In this document: one piece after another, positions 32,238 through 42,500 of the stretch
Numbering within the stretch: position 1 is the first letter of the stretch
Layout of the letters: each line of letters begins with the position of its first letter
Assembly (NCBI GenBank): GCA_030652255.1
Contig: JAUSAZ010000194.1
Span: 1-64,000 of the forward strand
Length of the DNA stretch: 64,000 nt
From: Myxococcales bacterium
GTDB lineage: Bacteria > Myxococcota_A > Polyangia > Polyangiales > Ga0077539
Direction: 5' to 3'
Notes under the pieces: generated by a model
What the model was told of the DNA's origin: nothing
The model's database searches: none
The model's input: only the letters and a program-made list of their open reading frames with translations
Program-made: the position numbers and the translations under genes

Positions 32238-34744
32238 CAGTCCACTTCGAGCGCGCGGAGGATGCCCATGAGCTCGGGCGCCAGCAGGGCCCCGCGGCCG
32301 TCGGCCAGCAGCCCCGAGATGCCCCGCCGTGCGCCGTCGACCGCGCCGCGCAGGGACTCCTCGCGCCCGCCGCGCGCCCGCAGCACCACCGACTCGGAGC
32401 GCGCGTGGCCGAGGGTCTCCTCGGTCTCCGCGAGCCGCCGCGCGGTCGCCTCGAGGTCGCGCAGCGCCCGATCGAGCCGGGACTGCACCCCCTGGAGCTC
32501 TTCGGTCGCCTCGGTGGCGTCGTCGAGCTCGCGCCGCAGCCGCGCGACCTCCGCGTCGAGCTCCGAGGTGTCCGCCATCACCGCCGCGGTCACCGCCGCG
32601 GTCACCGCCGGGGCCACCCGCGCCGTCGCGATGGACCGCTCGGCCTCGTCGAGCCGCATCCGCAGCCCGTGCGTCTCGGCCAGCAGCAGGTCGTGCGCGT
32701 TGGCGCGGGCGGTGAGCGAGGCGCTGAGCTCCTGCGTCGCCTGCGTGCCCGACACCGAGAGCGCCTGCACCAGCCGCTCGACCTCCAGCTCGAGCTCGGC
32801 CACGCGGCGCTGGTAGCCCGCGCGCGCGCCCTCGAGCTCCACCCCGCGCTGGAGCGTGCGGCCCTCCAGGCTCACGTTGAGCGCGTACAGCCGGGTGGCC
32901 TCGTTGCGCGCGTCGAGCAGCAGCGCCTGGTCGACCTCGCGTCCGGCGCGCTCTTCGGCGAGCGCGCGGTCGAGGTCGGCGACCTGCGACTCGCAGTCGC
33001 GCACCCGCGCCGAGAGCCCGCGGAGCATCCCCTCGTAGCGGGCCTCCTTCACCTCCCACGCCGCCACGTCGACCGCGGACGCCTCCGCCGGCGGCGCCGG
33101 GGCGGCCACCGTCGCGGCGGCCTCGGCCAGCTTCCACCGCAGCTGCTGCGCCTCGCCCGCCACCGCCACGAGCTGCGCCGCGAGGGCGTCGCGCTCGTCC
33201 GAGGCCTGGGCCCGCGCCCGCTGCTCTTCGCCGAGGCCCGCCTGGAGCGCGCTCAGCGCCTCGGCGGGAAGGCCCCCGCGCTGCGCCGTCAGGGAGAGCT
33301 CGCGCGTCGCCTCGACCGCGAGTCGGTGAAGCTCCTCGGCCCGCCGCAGCTCGGCCCCGCGCTCGGCGAGCAGCGACTCCACCCGCTGGAACTCCGCCTC
33401 CGCCTGGGCCCGCGCGCCCCGCTCGCTGTCGAGCGCCGCCTGGAGCGCCGCGAGCTCGTCGCGCGTCGGCCCCTGCTCCTTCGCGACCACCACGGGCGCG
33501 GGGGCCACCACCGGTGCGGGGACCACCACCGGCGTCGGCTCGGGGCGCGCGGCCATCTCGTCAAGCTGCTCTCGCAGCTCGGCCTCGGTCGCCTGGGTCT
33601 CGTCGAGCTCGCGCTGGAGGTCGCCCTCGCGCTTGAGCGCCGCGTCGAGCGCGGCCTGCACGCCCATCACGTCGGCGCCGAGCGCCTTCACCCGCGAGCG
33701 CGACGCCTCGAGCTCGCCCTCGGCGGCGGCGACCCGCGCCGTGGCGGCCGCGAGGTCGGCGGCGAGCGACGCCGCGCGCGCCTCGGTGCCCACCAGCGAC
33801 GAGCGCACCCGGTCGAGCTCGGGCTGCAGGTCGGGCACCTTGGGCAGCTCCGGTGCGCGCCGGGTCATCTGGGCGTCGAGCTCGATGCGCTGCCGCAGCT
33901 TGCGCTCGTCCTCGAGCTCCTTCTGGAGCCGCACGGCCTTGTCGCGCGCCTTGCGGTGCTCGTCCTCGAGCTCCTTCAGCCCGTGCTCGAGCCGCTGGAG
34001 CTTCACCCAGCGCTCGGCGCTCGCCTGCTCGACGTCCTTCAGCTTCTGGTCGCGCTCGGCGACCTTCGCCTCGAGGTCGCCGCGGGCCGAGGCGCGCAGC
34101 GTGTGCAGCACCTCCGGGGCGACCTGCACCACCGCGAGGGCCTCCAGGGCCACCGGGCTGTCGGAGGCCACGGCGATGAAGGCCTCGGGCTTCGGGGGGT
34201 CGCCGTCGACCAGCCGCGTGTCGAGCCCGACCCCCTCGGCGCCCTCGTCGAGCGTGGCCAGGGTGTAGCCCACGAAGGGCCCGCGCCCGACCATGCGCAC
34301 GGTGCCGAAGCGGGACGCGCAGAGCTCGTGCAGCTGCGCGAAGCCCACCGGCGACGAGCGCCCGGAGGACTCCATCGGCACCGGGGCGTCTTCGGGCTCG
34401 GCGCCCACCACCAGGATGCCCTCCGAGCCGAGCGCGCGGCGCGCCTCGTCGAGCACGGCCACCAGCGAGGGCACGGCGGTGGCGTCGGGCACCACGATGA
34501 CGTCGAGCTTGCCGTGGAAGGCCGCGATGGCCCCCGGGGTGAGCGCGCGCACGGCGATGTCCTCGGCGACGCCGCCGAAGGAGATCACGGTGTGTGCGCC
34601 GAGCGCGCGGGCGCGGTGGGCGACGTCACCCGACGACGTCCCGACCACGGCGATGCGCCGCCCGGTGAAGAGGGGGGAGAGGTACGCGAGCAGGGCGTGG
34701 TCCGCGAGGCGCGCGCGAAGGGGCGAAGGCGATGCGTGGCTCAT
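32237..34744 (-). CDS. Rossmann-like domain plus very long coiled coil
   Basis: An 835-residue cytoplasmic protein. Residues 1-200 resemble an S-adenosylmethionine-binding Rossmann fold: RRIAVVGTSSGDVAHRARAL then LDVIVVPDATAVPSLVAVL and EGILVVGAE. From about 225 to 810 the chain is a nearly unbroken coiled coil with heptads, broken by a Pro/Val/Ala hinge (about 405-422, VVVPAPVVAPAPVVV), and a short helical end (GILRALEVD). No catalytic pair confirms methyltransferase action; the domain may bind a nucleotide or be structural. Similar head-plus-filament designs are used by motility or segregation scaffolds. A TAGACT box is 17 nt before the ATG. Confidence 0.82.
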   Translation of the reverse strand: MSHASPSPLRARLADHALLAYLSPLFTGRRIAVVGTSSGDVAHRARALGAHTVISFGGVAEDIAVRALTPGAIAAFHGKLDVIVVPDATAVPSLVAVLDEARRALGSEGILVVGAEPEDAPVPMESSGRSSPVGFAQLHELCASRFGTVRMVGRGPFVGYTLATLDEGAEGVGLDTRLVDGDPPKPEAFIAVASDSPVALEALAVVQVAPEVLHTLRASARGDLEAKVAERDQKLKDVEQASAERWVKLQRLEHGLKELEDEHRKARDKAVRLQKELEDERKLRQRIELDAQMTRRAPELPKVPDLQPELDRVRSSLVGTEARAASLAADLAAATARVAAAEGELEASRSRVKALGADVMGVQAALDAALKREGDLQRELDETQATEAELREQLDEMAARPEPTPVVVPAPVVAPAPVVVAKEQGPTRDELAALQAALDSERGARAQAEAEFQRVESLLAERGAELRRAEELHRLAVEATRELSLTAQRGGLPAEALSALQAGLGEEQRARAQASDERDALAAQLVAVAGEAQQLRWKLAEAAATVAAPAPPAEASAVDVAAWEVKEARYEGMLRGLSARVRDCESQVADLDRALAEERAGREVDQALLLDARNEATRLYALNVSLEGRTLQRGVELEGARAGYQRRVAELELEVERLVQALSVSGTQATQELSASLTARANAHDLLLAETHGLRMRLDEAERSIATARVAPAVTAAVTAAVMADTSELDAEVARLRRELDDATEATEELQGVQSRLDRALRDLEATARRLAETEETLGHARSESVVLRARGGREESLRGAVDGARRGISGLLADGRGALLAPELMGILRALEVD

Positions 34745-34802
34745 GTGCGTTTGGGGGGCGCAGTCTAGAGCACAACCGCGCCCCGGTGGGAGCGCCTCGT
34801 GA

Positions 34803-35135
34803 CTACGAGCCCTGCGGCGCGGTCGCCTTCGCGATCATGGCCGCGAGTTCGCCCTTGGAATGCAGCTCGCGCACGATGTCGGCCCCGCCGACGAACTCCC
34901 CGCCGATGTAGAGCTGCGGGATGGTGGGCCAGCTGGCGAACTCCTTGATGCCCTCGCGGATGGCCGGGTCGGCGAGCACGTTGACCGTCTCGTAGGTGGC
35001 CTTGTTGGCGTTGAGCATCTGCACCACCGCCCCGGAGAACCCGCACTGGGGGAAGTGCCGCGTGCCCTTCATGAACAGCACGACCTTGTTGCCGTTGACG
35101 AGGTCGGAGATGCGCTGCCGGGTCGAGTCGTCCAT
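34803..35135 (-). CDS. grxD: monothiol glutaredoxin, Grx4 family
   Basis: A 110-residue CGFS-type glutaredoxin that binds or transfers [2Fe-2S] clusters with glutathione in the cytoplasm. The sequence contains VVLFMKGTRHFPQCGFSGAV with active Cys about 31, the cis-Pro segment WPTIPQLYIGGEFVGGADI and the glutathione-binding end. Length is standard. It lies alone between two larger genes on the same strand, 58 bp after the start of the coiled-coil gene. Confidence 0.95.
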   Translation of the reverse strand: MDDSTRQRISDLVNGNKVVLFMKGTRHFPQCGFSGAVVQMLNANKATYETVNVLADPAIREGIKEFASWPTIPQLYIGGEFVGGADIVRELHSKGELAAMIAKATAPQGS

Positions 35136-35255
35136 TACGTTGATCCTGATTGCAGGGGAGGTTGAGGTGGATGGAGGGCGGATGCCCGGGGTTGAGGGGA
35201 GACGGCGGTGTTCTGAAGCACCCGCGGCGCGATGTCGAGCGCCCGCTCGGCGCCC

Positions 35256-36494
35256 TCAGCGGAAGGCCAGCCCGACGCCCACGGTGGTGGTCCACTGCGT
35301 GTAGTTGTCGAGGCTGATGGGGGTGCGCGTGGGCTGCCCCGCGGTGACGTTGGTGGTCACGGGCCGCCCCGCGTCGGTCGGCGGCGTGGTCGTAAACGAC
35401 GGGTCACCGAGGTCGACGGAGAACTCCGCCGTCACCATCAGGATCTCCCACTGCAGCTGCATCCCGAGGAAGCCGCGGGTGCGCAGGATGCGCATCGGCT
35501 GGAAGACCGCGCTGTTGCGGGTGTCGTTGAGGTCGCCCGGCAGCGTGGGCGTGGGCAGCGAGCCGCCGCCGTTGCAGATGACCTGCCCGATGAGCCCGGA
35601 GGGCGAGCGGTCGGCGCCGGTGCGGGTGTCGGGGATGTACCGGGTCTGCGGCCGCGGGCACTCGGACTGCGCGCTGCGCGAGGGCGTGAGGTCGATGACC
35701 CCGGAGTCGCCGAAGATGAACATCCCCTGCGCGCCGAGGTAGGGGCTGAGCCGCACCTGGCCCCCGAGGGTGAAGCGCTTGGAGACCACGGCGTCGATGC
35801 CCACCACCGTGAGCGACATCTGCGACTGGCCCGCGACGGTGTTGACCGAGCCGCGCACGGCCACGTCGGGGAGCCACCCGAGGCCGCGGTGGAAGCCCTC
35901 GAAGAGGGCCCAGCGGAGGTCGAGCCCGATGGCCCACACGCTGCTGTCGTGGAGGTGGCTCATCTGCGTGCCGAGCTCGAAGCCGAAGGGGAGGCCCTTG
36001 CGGACGTGCACCCGGGAGACGAGGGCCGCGGAGTCGCCGTTGTCGCGGGAGGTGTTGGTGTCGCTGTTGACGTTGGAGGTGGCGGACCCCTCGGTGCCGC
36101 GGCGCCAGTGCGCGCCGGTGTTCTGGAGGTTGGTGACGGAGACCTCGTAGCCCACGTAGAGGCCGGAGGTGCCGAGGGTCATCGCGGGTGCGGCGAGGGA
36201 GGGCGCGAGCGCGGCGCCGAGCTCGTTGACCAGGTTGGCCCAGAGCTGGTTGTCCGGGAAGCACTGGGCGTAGGCCTGCCCGTCAGCGCCCGCGGTGCCG
36301 GCGGTGCCGCAGCCGCCGCGGAAGGCCCAGCGCGACGGCTCGTAGCGCACGCCGCCGTTACTCCACGGGGTATTGTTGTAGTAGCTGAGGCGGTTGAGCG
36401 AGAGGTCCATCGGGTCGGCCGACGCGCTCGCGCCCGCCAGCAGCAACGCGGCCGCGCACATCCACCCGGGGCGTCGTCGAGAGGTCAGGGCCAT
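35256..36494 (-). CDS. outer-membrane beta-barrel protein
   Basis: A 412-residue exported protein. ATG 36494 opens MALTSRRRPGWMCAAALLL, a basic signal peptide cleaved after about residue 30 (ASASA-DP). The mature chain shows alternating hydrophobic/polar strands, frequent Tyr and Trp, several Asn/Thr-rich loops with paired cysteines and a C-terminus WTTTVGVGLAFR ending in Arg after Phe, typical of barrels. No specific family is recognised. It starts 65 bp after the end of the cyclic glucan synthase gene on the same strand. A TACGGT box lies 14 nt upstream, so it may also have its own promoter. Confidence 0.8.
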   Translation of the reverse strand: MALTSRRRPGWMCAAALLLAGASASADPMDLSLNRLSYYNNTPWSNGGVRYEPSRWAFRGGCGTAGTAGADGQAYAQCFPDNQLWANLVNELGAALAPSLAAPAMTLGTSGLYVGYEVSVTNLQNTGAHWRRGTEGSATSNVNSDTNTSRDNGDSAALVSRVHVRKGLPFGFELGTQMSHLHDSSVWAIGLDLRWALFEGFHRGLGWLPDVAVRGSVNTVAGQSQMSLTVVGIDAVVSKRFTLGGQVRLSPYLGAQGMFIFGDSGVIDLTPSRSAQSECPRPQTRYIPDTRTGADRSPSGLIGQVICNGGGSLPTPTLPGDLNDTRNSAVFQPMRILRTRGFLGMQLQWEILMVTAEFSVDLGDPSFTTTPPTDAGRPVTTNVTAGQPTRTPISLDNYTQWTTTVGVGLAFR

Positions 36495-36559
36495 CACCGT
36501 GGGCACGGACCGTATCACCGCGCCATCCCGCGAATCCAGCGTTGCCGTGAATCGCGGTC

Positions 36560-39500
36560 TCAGCGCGGCGCGCCGAGCAGCACCCGCACCGCGTGGACGG
36601 CGCCGTCGGCGACCAGCGCGACCCGGTGGTCGTCGAGGCCCCGGCCGTCGACCGTCACCGAGGCCACCCCCCGCTGGACCCCGTCGGGGTTCTCGACGGT
36701 GATCTCCCAGGTGGTGGTGCCGCGCTTCCAGGTGATCGTGAAGCCCTTCCACGCCGCCGGGACGCAGGGGTCGATCGTGAGCACGTCGCCGCGCACGGTG
36801 AAGCCGAGCACGGACTCCAGCGCCACGCGGTACACCCAGCTCGCCGAGCCGGTGTACCAGGTCCAGCCGCCGCGGCCGGCGTGCGGGGCCACCGAGGCGA
36901 GGTCGGCGGCGACGACGTAGGGCTCGACCCGGTAGCGAGCGAGCCCCTCGGAGGTGGCGGTGATGTGCACCGGGTTGATCATCCGCAGCAGGTCGCCCGC
37001 CGCGTCGCCTCGCCCGAGCATCGTTTCTGCGAGCACCACCCAGGCGGCGGCGTGGGTGTACTGCCCGCCGTTCTCCCGCACGCCGGGGACGTAGCCCTTG
37101 ATGTACCCCGGGTCGTGCGGGGTGCGGTCGAAGGGCGGCGCGAGCAGCCTCACGACGCCGTGGGCCCGGTCGACCAGGTGCTCCTCCACGGAGGCGAGCG
37201 CGCGCGCCGCCCGCGCCGGGTCGGCCGCGCCGGAGATCACCCCCCAGCTCTGCGTGAGCGAGTCGATGCGGCACTCCTCGCCCTGCGCCGTCCCGAGGGG
37301 CGTGCCGTCGTCGAAGAACGCCCGGAGGTACCAGTCGCCGTCCCAGGCGTGCTCCTCCGCGGAGGCCTTCAGCGCCGCGGCGTGGGCGCGGTACCTCTCC
37401 GCGCGCTCGGCGTCGCCGCGCTCGTCGAGCAGCACCGCGAAGCGCTCGATGGTCGTGATGAGGAACCACGCCATCCACACGCTCTCGCCGCGGCCCTCGA
37501 CGCCGACGCGGCTCATGCCGTCGTTCCAGTCGCCGCAGCCGATGAGCGGGAGCCCATGCGGCCCCGTCACCAGGCTGCGGTCGAGCGCGCGGGTGCAGTG
37601 CTCGTAGAGCGTCGCGTGCTGCTCGGAGAGCGTCGGGAGGAGGTACGCCTCCTGCTCGCCGGGCTCGAGCGCGCGCGCGTCGATGAAGGGCACGGACTCG
37701 TCGAGCACCGCGGCGTCGCCCGTCGTGGCGACGTAGTGGGCGGTCACCAGCGGCAGCCAGAGGTAGTCGTCGGCGAAGCGGGTGCGCACGCCGCGCCCCG
37801 ACGGCGGGTGCCACCAGTGCTGCGCGTCCCCTTCGGGAAACTGCCGCGCCGCGGCGCGCAGGATGTGCTCGCGCGCGAGGTCGGGGCGCGAGTACACCAG
37901 CGCCGTGACGTCCTGGAGCTGGTCGCGGAAGCCGTACGCGCCGCCGGACTGGTAGAGCCCGGTGCGCCCCCACAGCCGGCACGCGACCGACTGGTAGAGG
38001 AGCCAGCGGTTGACGAGCAGGTCGAGGCCCTGGTCGGGCGTGCGCACCTGGACGGCGCCGAGCAGCTCGTCCCAGCGGCGCTTCACGGCGTCGAGCTCGC
38101 GGCCGGCGGCGCCCGGGGCGCGGTAGCGGGCGATGAGGGCGCGCGCGTGCGAGGCCTCGATCACCTGACCCACCACGATCACCACCTCGCGCTCCTCGCC
38201 GGGCCCGAGCACGACCTCCACCTGGAGCGCCGCGCAGGGGTCGTAGCCCGCGCCGACCCGGTTGCTGAGCCCGACCCGGCGCAGGGCCGCGGGGTGGGCG
38301 GGGTCGCCGTGGAAGCCCAGCACCTCCGCGCGGTCGCCCGTGTAGGAGCGGAAGCGGGGTGAGGTGTCGGCGAAGGCGAGCCGCGAACCGAAGTCGTTGG
38401 GGTAGGTGTTGCGCGCGAAGAAGGCCCCGCTCTCGGCGTCGAGGCAGGTCACGACGTGCATCCCGTCGGTGGGGCGCAGCACCCCGAGGGTCCACTCGAC
38501 GTAGGCGGTGACGGTGAGCCGTCGCGGGAGGCGGCTGGTGTTGCGCAGCGTGAGGCGCGAGATCTTCACCGGGTCGTCGGCGGCGACGAAGACCGTGAGC
38601 GACTGCGCGATACCCGCCACGATGGAGCGGAAGACGCTGTAGCCCTGGCCGTGGCGCACCTCGAAGGACCCGTCGCCGCGGATGGGCAGCGGCGTGGGCG
38701 TCCAGAAGGCGCCGGTCTCGTCGTCGCGCACGTAGATCGCGCCCGTGGCCGGGTCCGCGACGGGGTCGTTGGTCCACTCGGTGAGGCGGTTCTCGTGGCT
38801 GTTCTCGGCCCACTCGTAGCCGGAGCCCGCCTCGCTGACGAGCGCGCCGAAGCCCGGGTTGGCGAGCACGTTGACCCACGGGGCGGGCGTCCACTGCTTG
38901 GGCCCGAGGCGGATGACGTACTCCCGCCCGTCGGCGGAGAAGCCGCCGAGGGCCGTGGGGAAGCGCAGCGGCTCGGCGGGGGCGACGGTGCCGCGGGCCT
39001 CGACCCGGTGGTGCCGCGCGACGAGGGCGGCGGGCAGCTCGACGAGCTCTGCGGGGCGGTCGACCTGCTCGGCGAGCGTGCCGCGGGAGCCCGAGAGCAC
39101 GGCCCGCGCGGCGGCGATGAGCAGGGTCTGGTCCTCGGCGGGCATGATGTCCGCGCGGCGCACGAAGATCCCGCCGGGGCGGTCGACGAGGAAGGCGCTC
39201 GGCCCCGAGCGCACCACCCCGACGAGCTGGTCGTGGAAGGCCTGGAGGTAGCTGGGCGGGTGCTCGTTGAGCACCACGAGGTCGACCGTGAGGCCGCGCA
39301 TGCGCCAGTACTCGTGGGCGTGCAGGGCCTCGCGGAGCAGCCCGATGTGCTCCTCGCCCGACACGCGCAGCAGCACGATGGGGACGTCGCCGGAGATGCC
39401 GTAGGCCCAGAGCCCCGACTGCCCGCGGCGGTTGCGGGCGATGACGTCCTCCCGCGCCCGCAGCTCGCGCCCGGCGTAGAGCACGCGCGCGGCGAGGCGG

Positions 39501-42500
39501 AGGAAGAGCTTCGCGTCGTCGGCGCCGATGTCGAGGTAGTGGAGCTGCGACTGCGCGTGGGTCCACGCGAGCACCGAGGCGCGGTTGGCGCAGGTGGCGT
39601 CGGCGTACTTCTCCGCGAGCAGCAGGGCGGCCTCGCGGGTGTCGGCGACCGCCGTGGTGAAGAGAAGGCGGGCCGAGCGCCCGGCGCCCACGCGCACCCG
39701 CCGGCGCAGGCTGAACACCGGGTCGAGCACGGCGCCGGTGGTCCCCGCGAGGGGGCCGTCCATGGCGGCGGGGTGGCGGGCGGTCCGGCCGCGGCCGAGG
39801 AAGCGCGCGCGGTCGGTCTCGTGCTCGTGCGGGCCCACGACCTCGCCCTCGACGGCGCAGACGTGCACGGCCCACACGCGGGCCTCCTCGGCCGACCGGG
39901 GGCGGCGGGAGGCGATGAGGGCATCGAACGCGGGGAGGTGCTCGGTCTCGACGAAGAGCTTGGCGAAGGCCTGGTGGGCGGCGTCGGCCGCGGGCGTGGC
40001 GAGCACCACCTCGAGGTAGCTGGTGACCTCGAAGTTCCGGGACTCGTCGGTCTGGTTGGTGATCTTGAGCGCGCGAACCTCGGCGTCGTCCTGGGTGGCG
40101 ACGGAGATCACCAGGTTGGTCTCGACCCCGTCGGCGACCCGGCGGAACTCCGCGCGGTCGACGGGGAAGCACAGCTCCTTCGTGCCCGGCGCGTCGTCCA
40201 CGGGGTGGTGCGTCGCCGACCAGAAGCGCCCGTCGCGCGGCTCGCGCACATAGATGAACTGGCCCCACGCGTCGCGCGTCGGGTCCTCGCGCCAGCGGGA
40301 GACCGCGAGCTCGCGGCGCCGGCTCGACCCGCCACCCGCCCCGGTCACCATGACCGAGTAGCTGCCGTTGGAGAGCAGGTGCACCTCCGGGCGCGCGTCG
40401 ACGCGGAAGGGGCGCCACTCCTCGCGCGGCACCTCCCGGGCGGGGCGCGGCGGGGGCTCGTGCTCGGCGGCGCGCTCCTCGATGGGGGCCTCTCGGGGCA
40501 CGCGCTCCTGCAGCAGCAGCTCCGTCGCCCGGACGCGCGGGTCGGCGTGGAAGCGCTCGACCATGCGCCCGCCGCCGAGGTGCTCGGCGATGGCCAGCAG
40601 GCTCATGCCCTGGTGGTGCGCCATGAAGGTGCGCACGACGGCGCCGCGCTGGCCGTCGGGCACGCGCCCTGGGGTGTAGTCGATGGACTCGTAGAAGCCG
40701 TACGCCCCTTCGAGCCCTTCGGCCACGAGGCGCCAGAGGTTCTCCACCGCGCCGTTGGGGTCGACGAGCAGGGCGAGGGCCGTGGCGTAGGGGGCCACGA
40801 CGAGGTCCTCGCCGAGGCCGCGCTTGATGCCGAGGCCGGGCACGCCGAAGGGGCCGTACTGGTAGTTGAGCTGGAGGTCGCGGGCGTTGTAGGCGCTCTC
40901 CGAGATGCCCCAGGGGACGTGGCTGTCCTGGCCGTACGCCACCTGGCGCTCGACGACCGCGCGGGCGGTCTCATCGAGCAGGGTGTTGCGGTAGCTGCGC
41001 ATGAGCAGCGACGGCATGAGGTACTCGAACATCGTGCCCGTCCACGAGAGGAGGGCGCGGCGTCGGCCCACCGGCGCGAGGGCCCGGCCGAGCTTGTACC
41101 AGTGGCGCACCGGGGCGTCGCCCTTGGCGATGGCGACGAAGCTCCCGAGGCGCGACTCGCTGGCCAGCAGGTCGTAGAAGGAGCCGTCGAGGCGCTCGCC
41201 GCCGACGTCGTAGCCGATGGAGAAGAGCTGGCGGTCGCGGTGGTAGAGGAAGCGGAAGTCCATCGCCTCCAGCAGCGCGTCGGCGCGCGCGGCGAGGGAG
41301 CGCAGGCGGCTCCGGAGCACCGGTCCCGGCTCCGGCTCGGGGGCGTCGTCGAGGTGCGACGCGACCTGCGACACCAGCGCGCCCGACCAGCGGGTGACCT
41401 CGCGGTAGCGCGGGTCGTCGGCCTGCGACGCGAGCGCCGTGATCTCCGCGTGTAGCGCGCTCGCGGCGTCGTGGAGGGAGGTGAGCCACGCCTCGCGGCC
41501 GCCCGGCCCCGCGGGGGCCCGGCCGAGGAGCTGCTCGAAGGACGACGTGCGCGCCCGCAGCCCGCGGAGCGACGGGTCGCCGGAGCGGTCGATCTCCTCG
41601 TCGAGCAGGCGCAGGGTGTCCTCGACCCCTTCGGAGATCTGCGCGATCGGGGGCAGCGAGGTGGCGCGCAGGCACGCCTGCTTGAGGGCGATGAACACCC
41701 CCGCGAGGTTGCCGCTGTCCACGGTGGAGACGTACGCGGGCGGGAGCGGCGCGAGGCTGCGGGTGTCGTACCAGTTGAGGAAGTGCCCGCGGTGGCGCTC
41801 CAGGCGCTCCATCGTCCCGAGGGCGCGCTCCAGGCGGTCGACGCAGCCGCGGAGTCCGAGGTAGCCGAGGTCGACGGCGGCGAAGTTGGCCAGGAGCGCG
41901 AGGCCCATGTTGGTCGGCGAGGTGCGGTGCGCGACGAGGGGCGCGGGGTCGTCCTGGAAGTTGTCCGGCGGGAGGAAGTGGTCCTCGGCGGTGACGAAGG
42001 TGGTGAAGTAGCTCCAGGTCTTGCGGGCGGTGCGGCGGAGGAAGTACCGCCCGACCGCGCCCACCACCGGGCGGGGCTCCGGGGGGCACTGGCCCAGCCA
42101 CACGGCGACCGCGGGCGCGAGGGCCCACGCGACGACGAGCGGGGCCAGCGCCGCGGCCGGGCCGACGTCTCCCCGCGCGGCGAGCCCCACCGCCGCCGCG
42201 GCCGGCAGCAGCGAGGCGCCCATCGCGCCGTAGGCCGACGCGAGCGTACGGCCCGCGGAGCGCTCGGCCTGCGCGGCGGTGATCCACTCCAGGAGGCCGC
42301 GGCGGCTCACGAAGCGGCGCCATCCGACGCGCGCGATGGCGTCGACGCTCACCCCCGCGTCGTGCGGGAGGAAGAGCAGGGTGACGGCCAGGCGCAGGGA
42401 GTTCTGCGCGGCGTCGCCGAGGGTGCGGCCCACGTGGGCGCCCCAGGTGGCGTAGCGCGGGCGGCGGGCGGCGGCGGAGGCCCAGTGCGCCACGATGGGC

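Noticed and set aside
32577..32610. GGTCACCGCCGCGGTCACC repeats
   Set aside because: They are in-frame Thr/Ala/Val repeats of the coiled-coil gene, not an intergenic element.
38456..41455. Plus-strand open frame of 999 codons inside the same gene
   Set aside because: Again a GC-skew shadow; no motif, no ribosome site and fully inside a well-supported gene.
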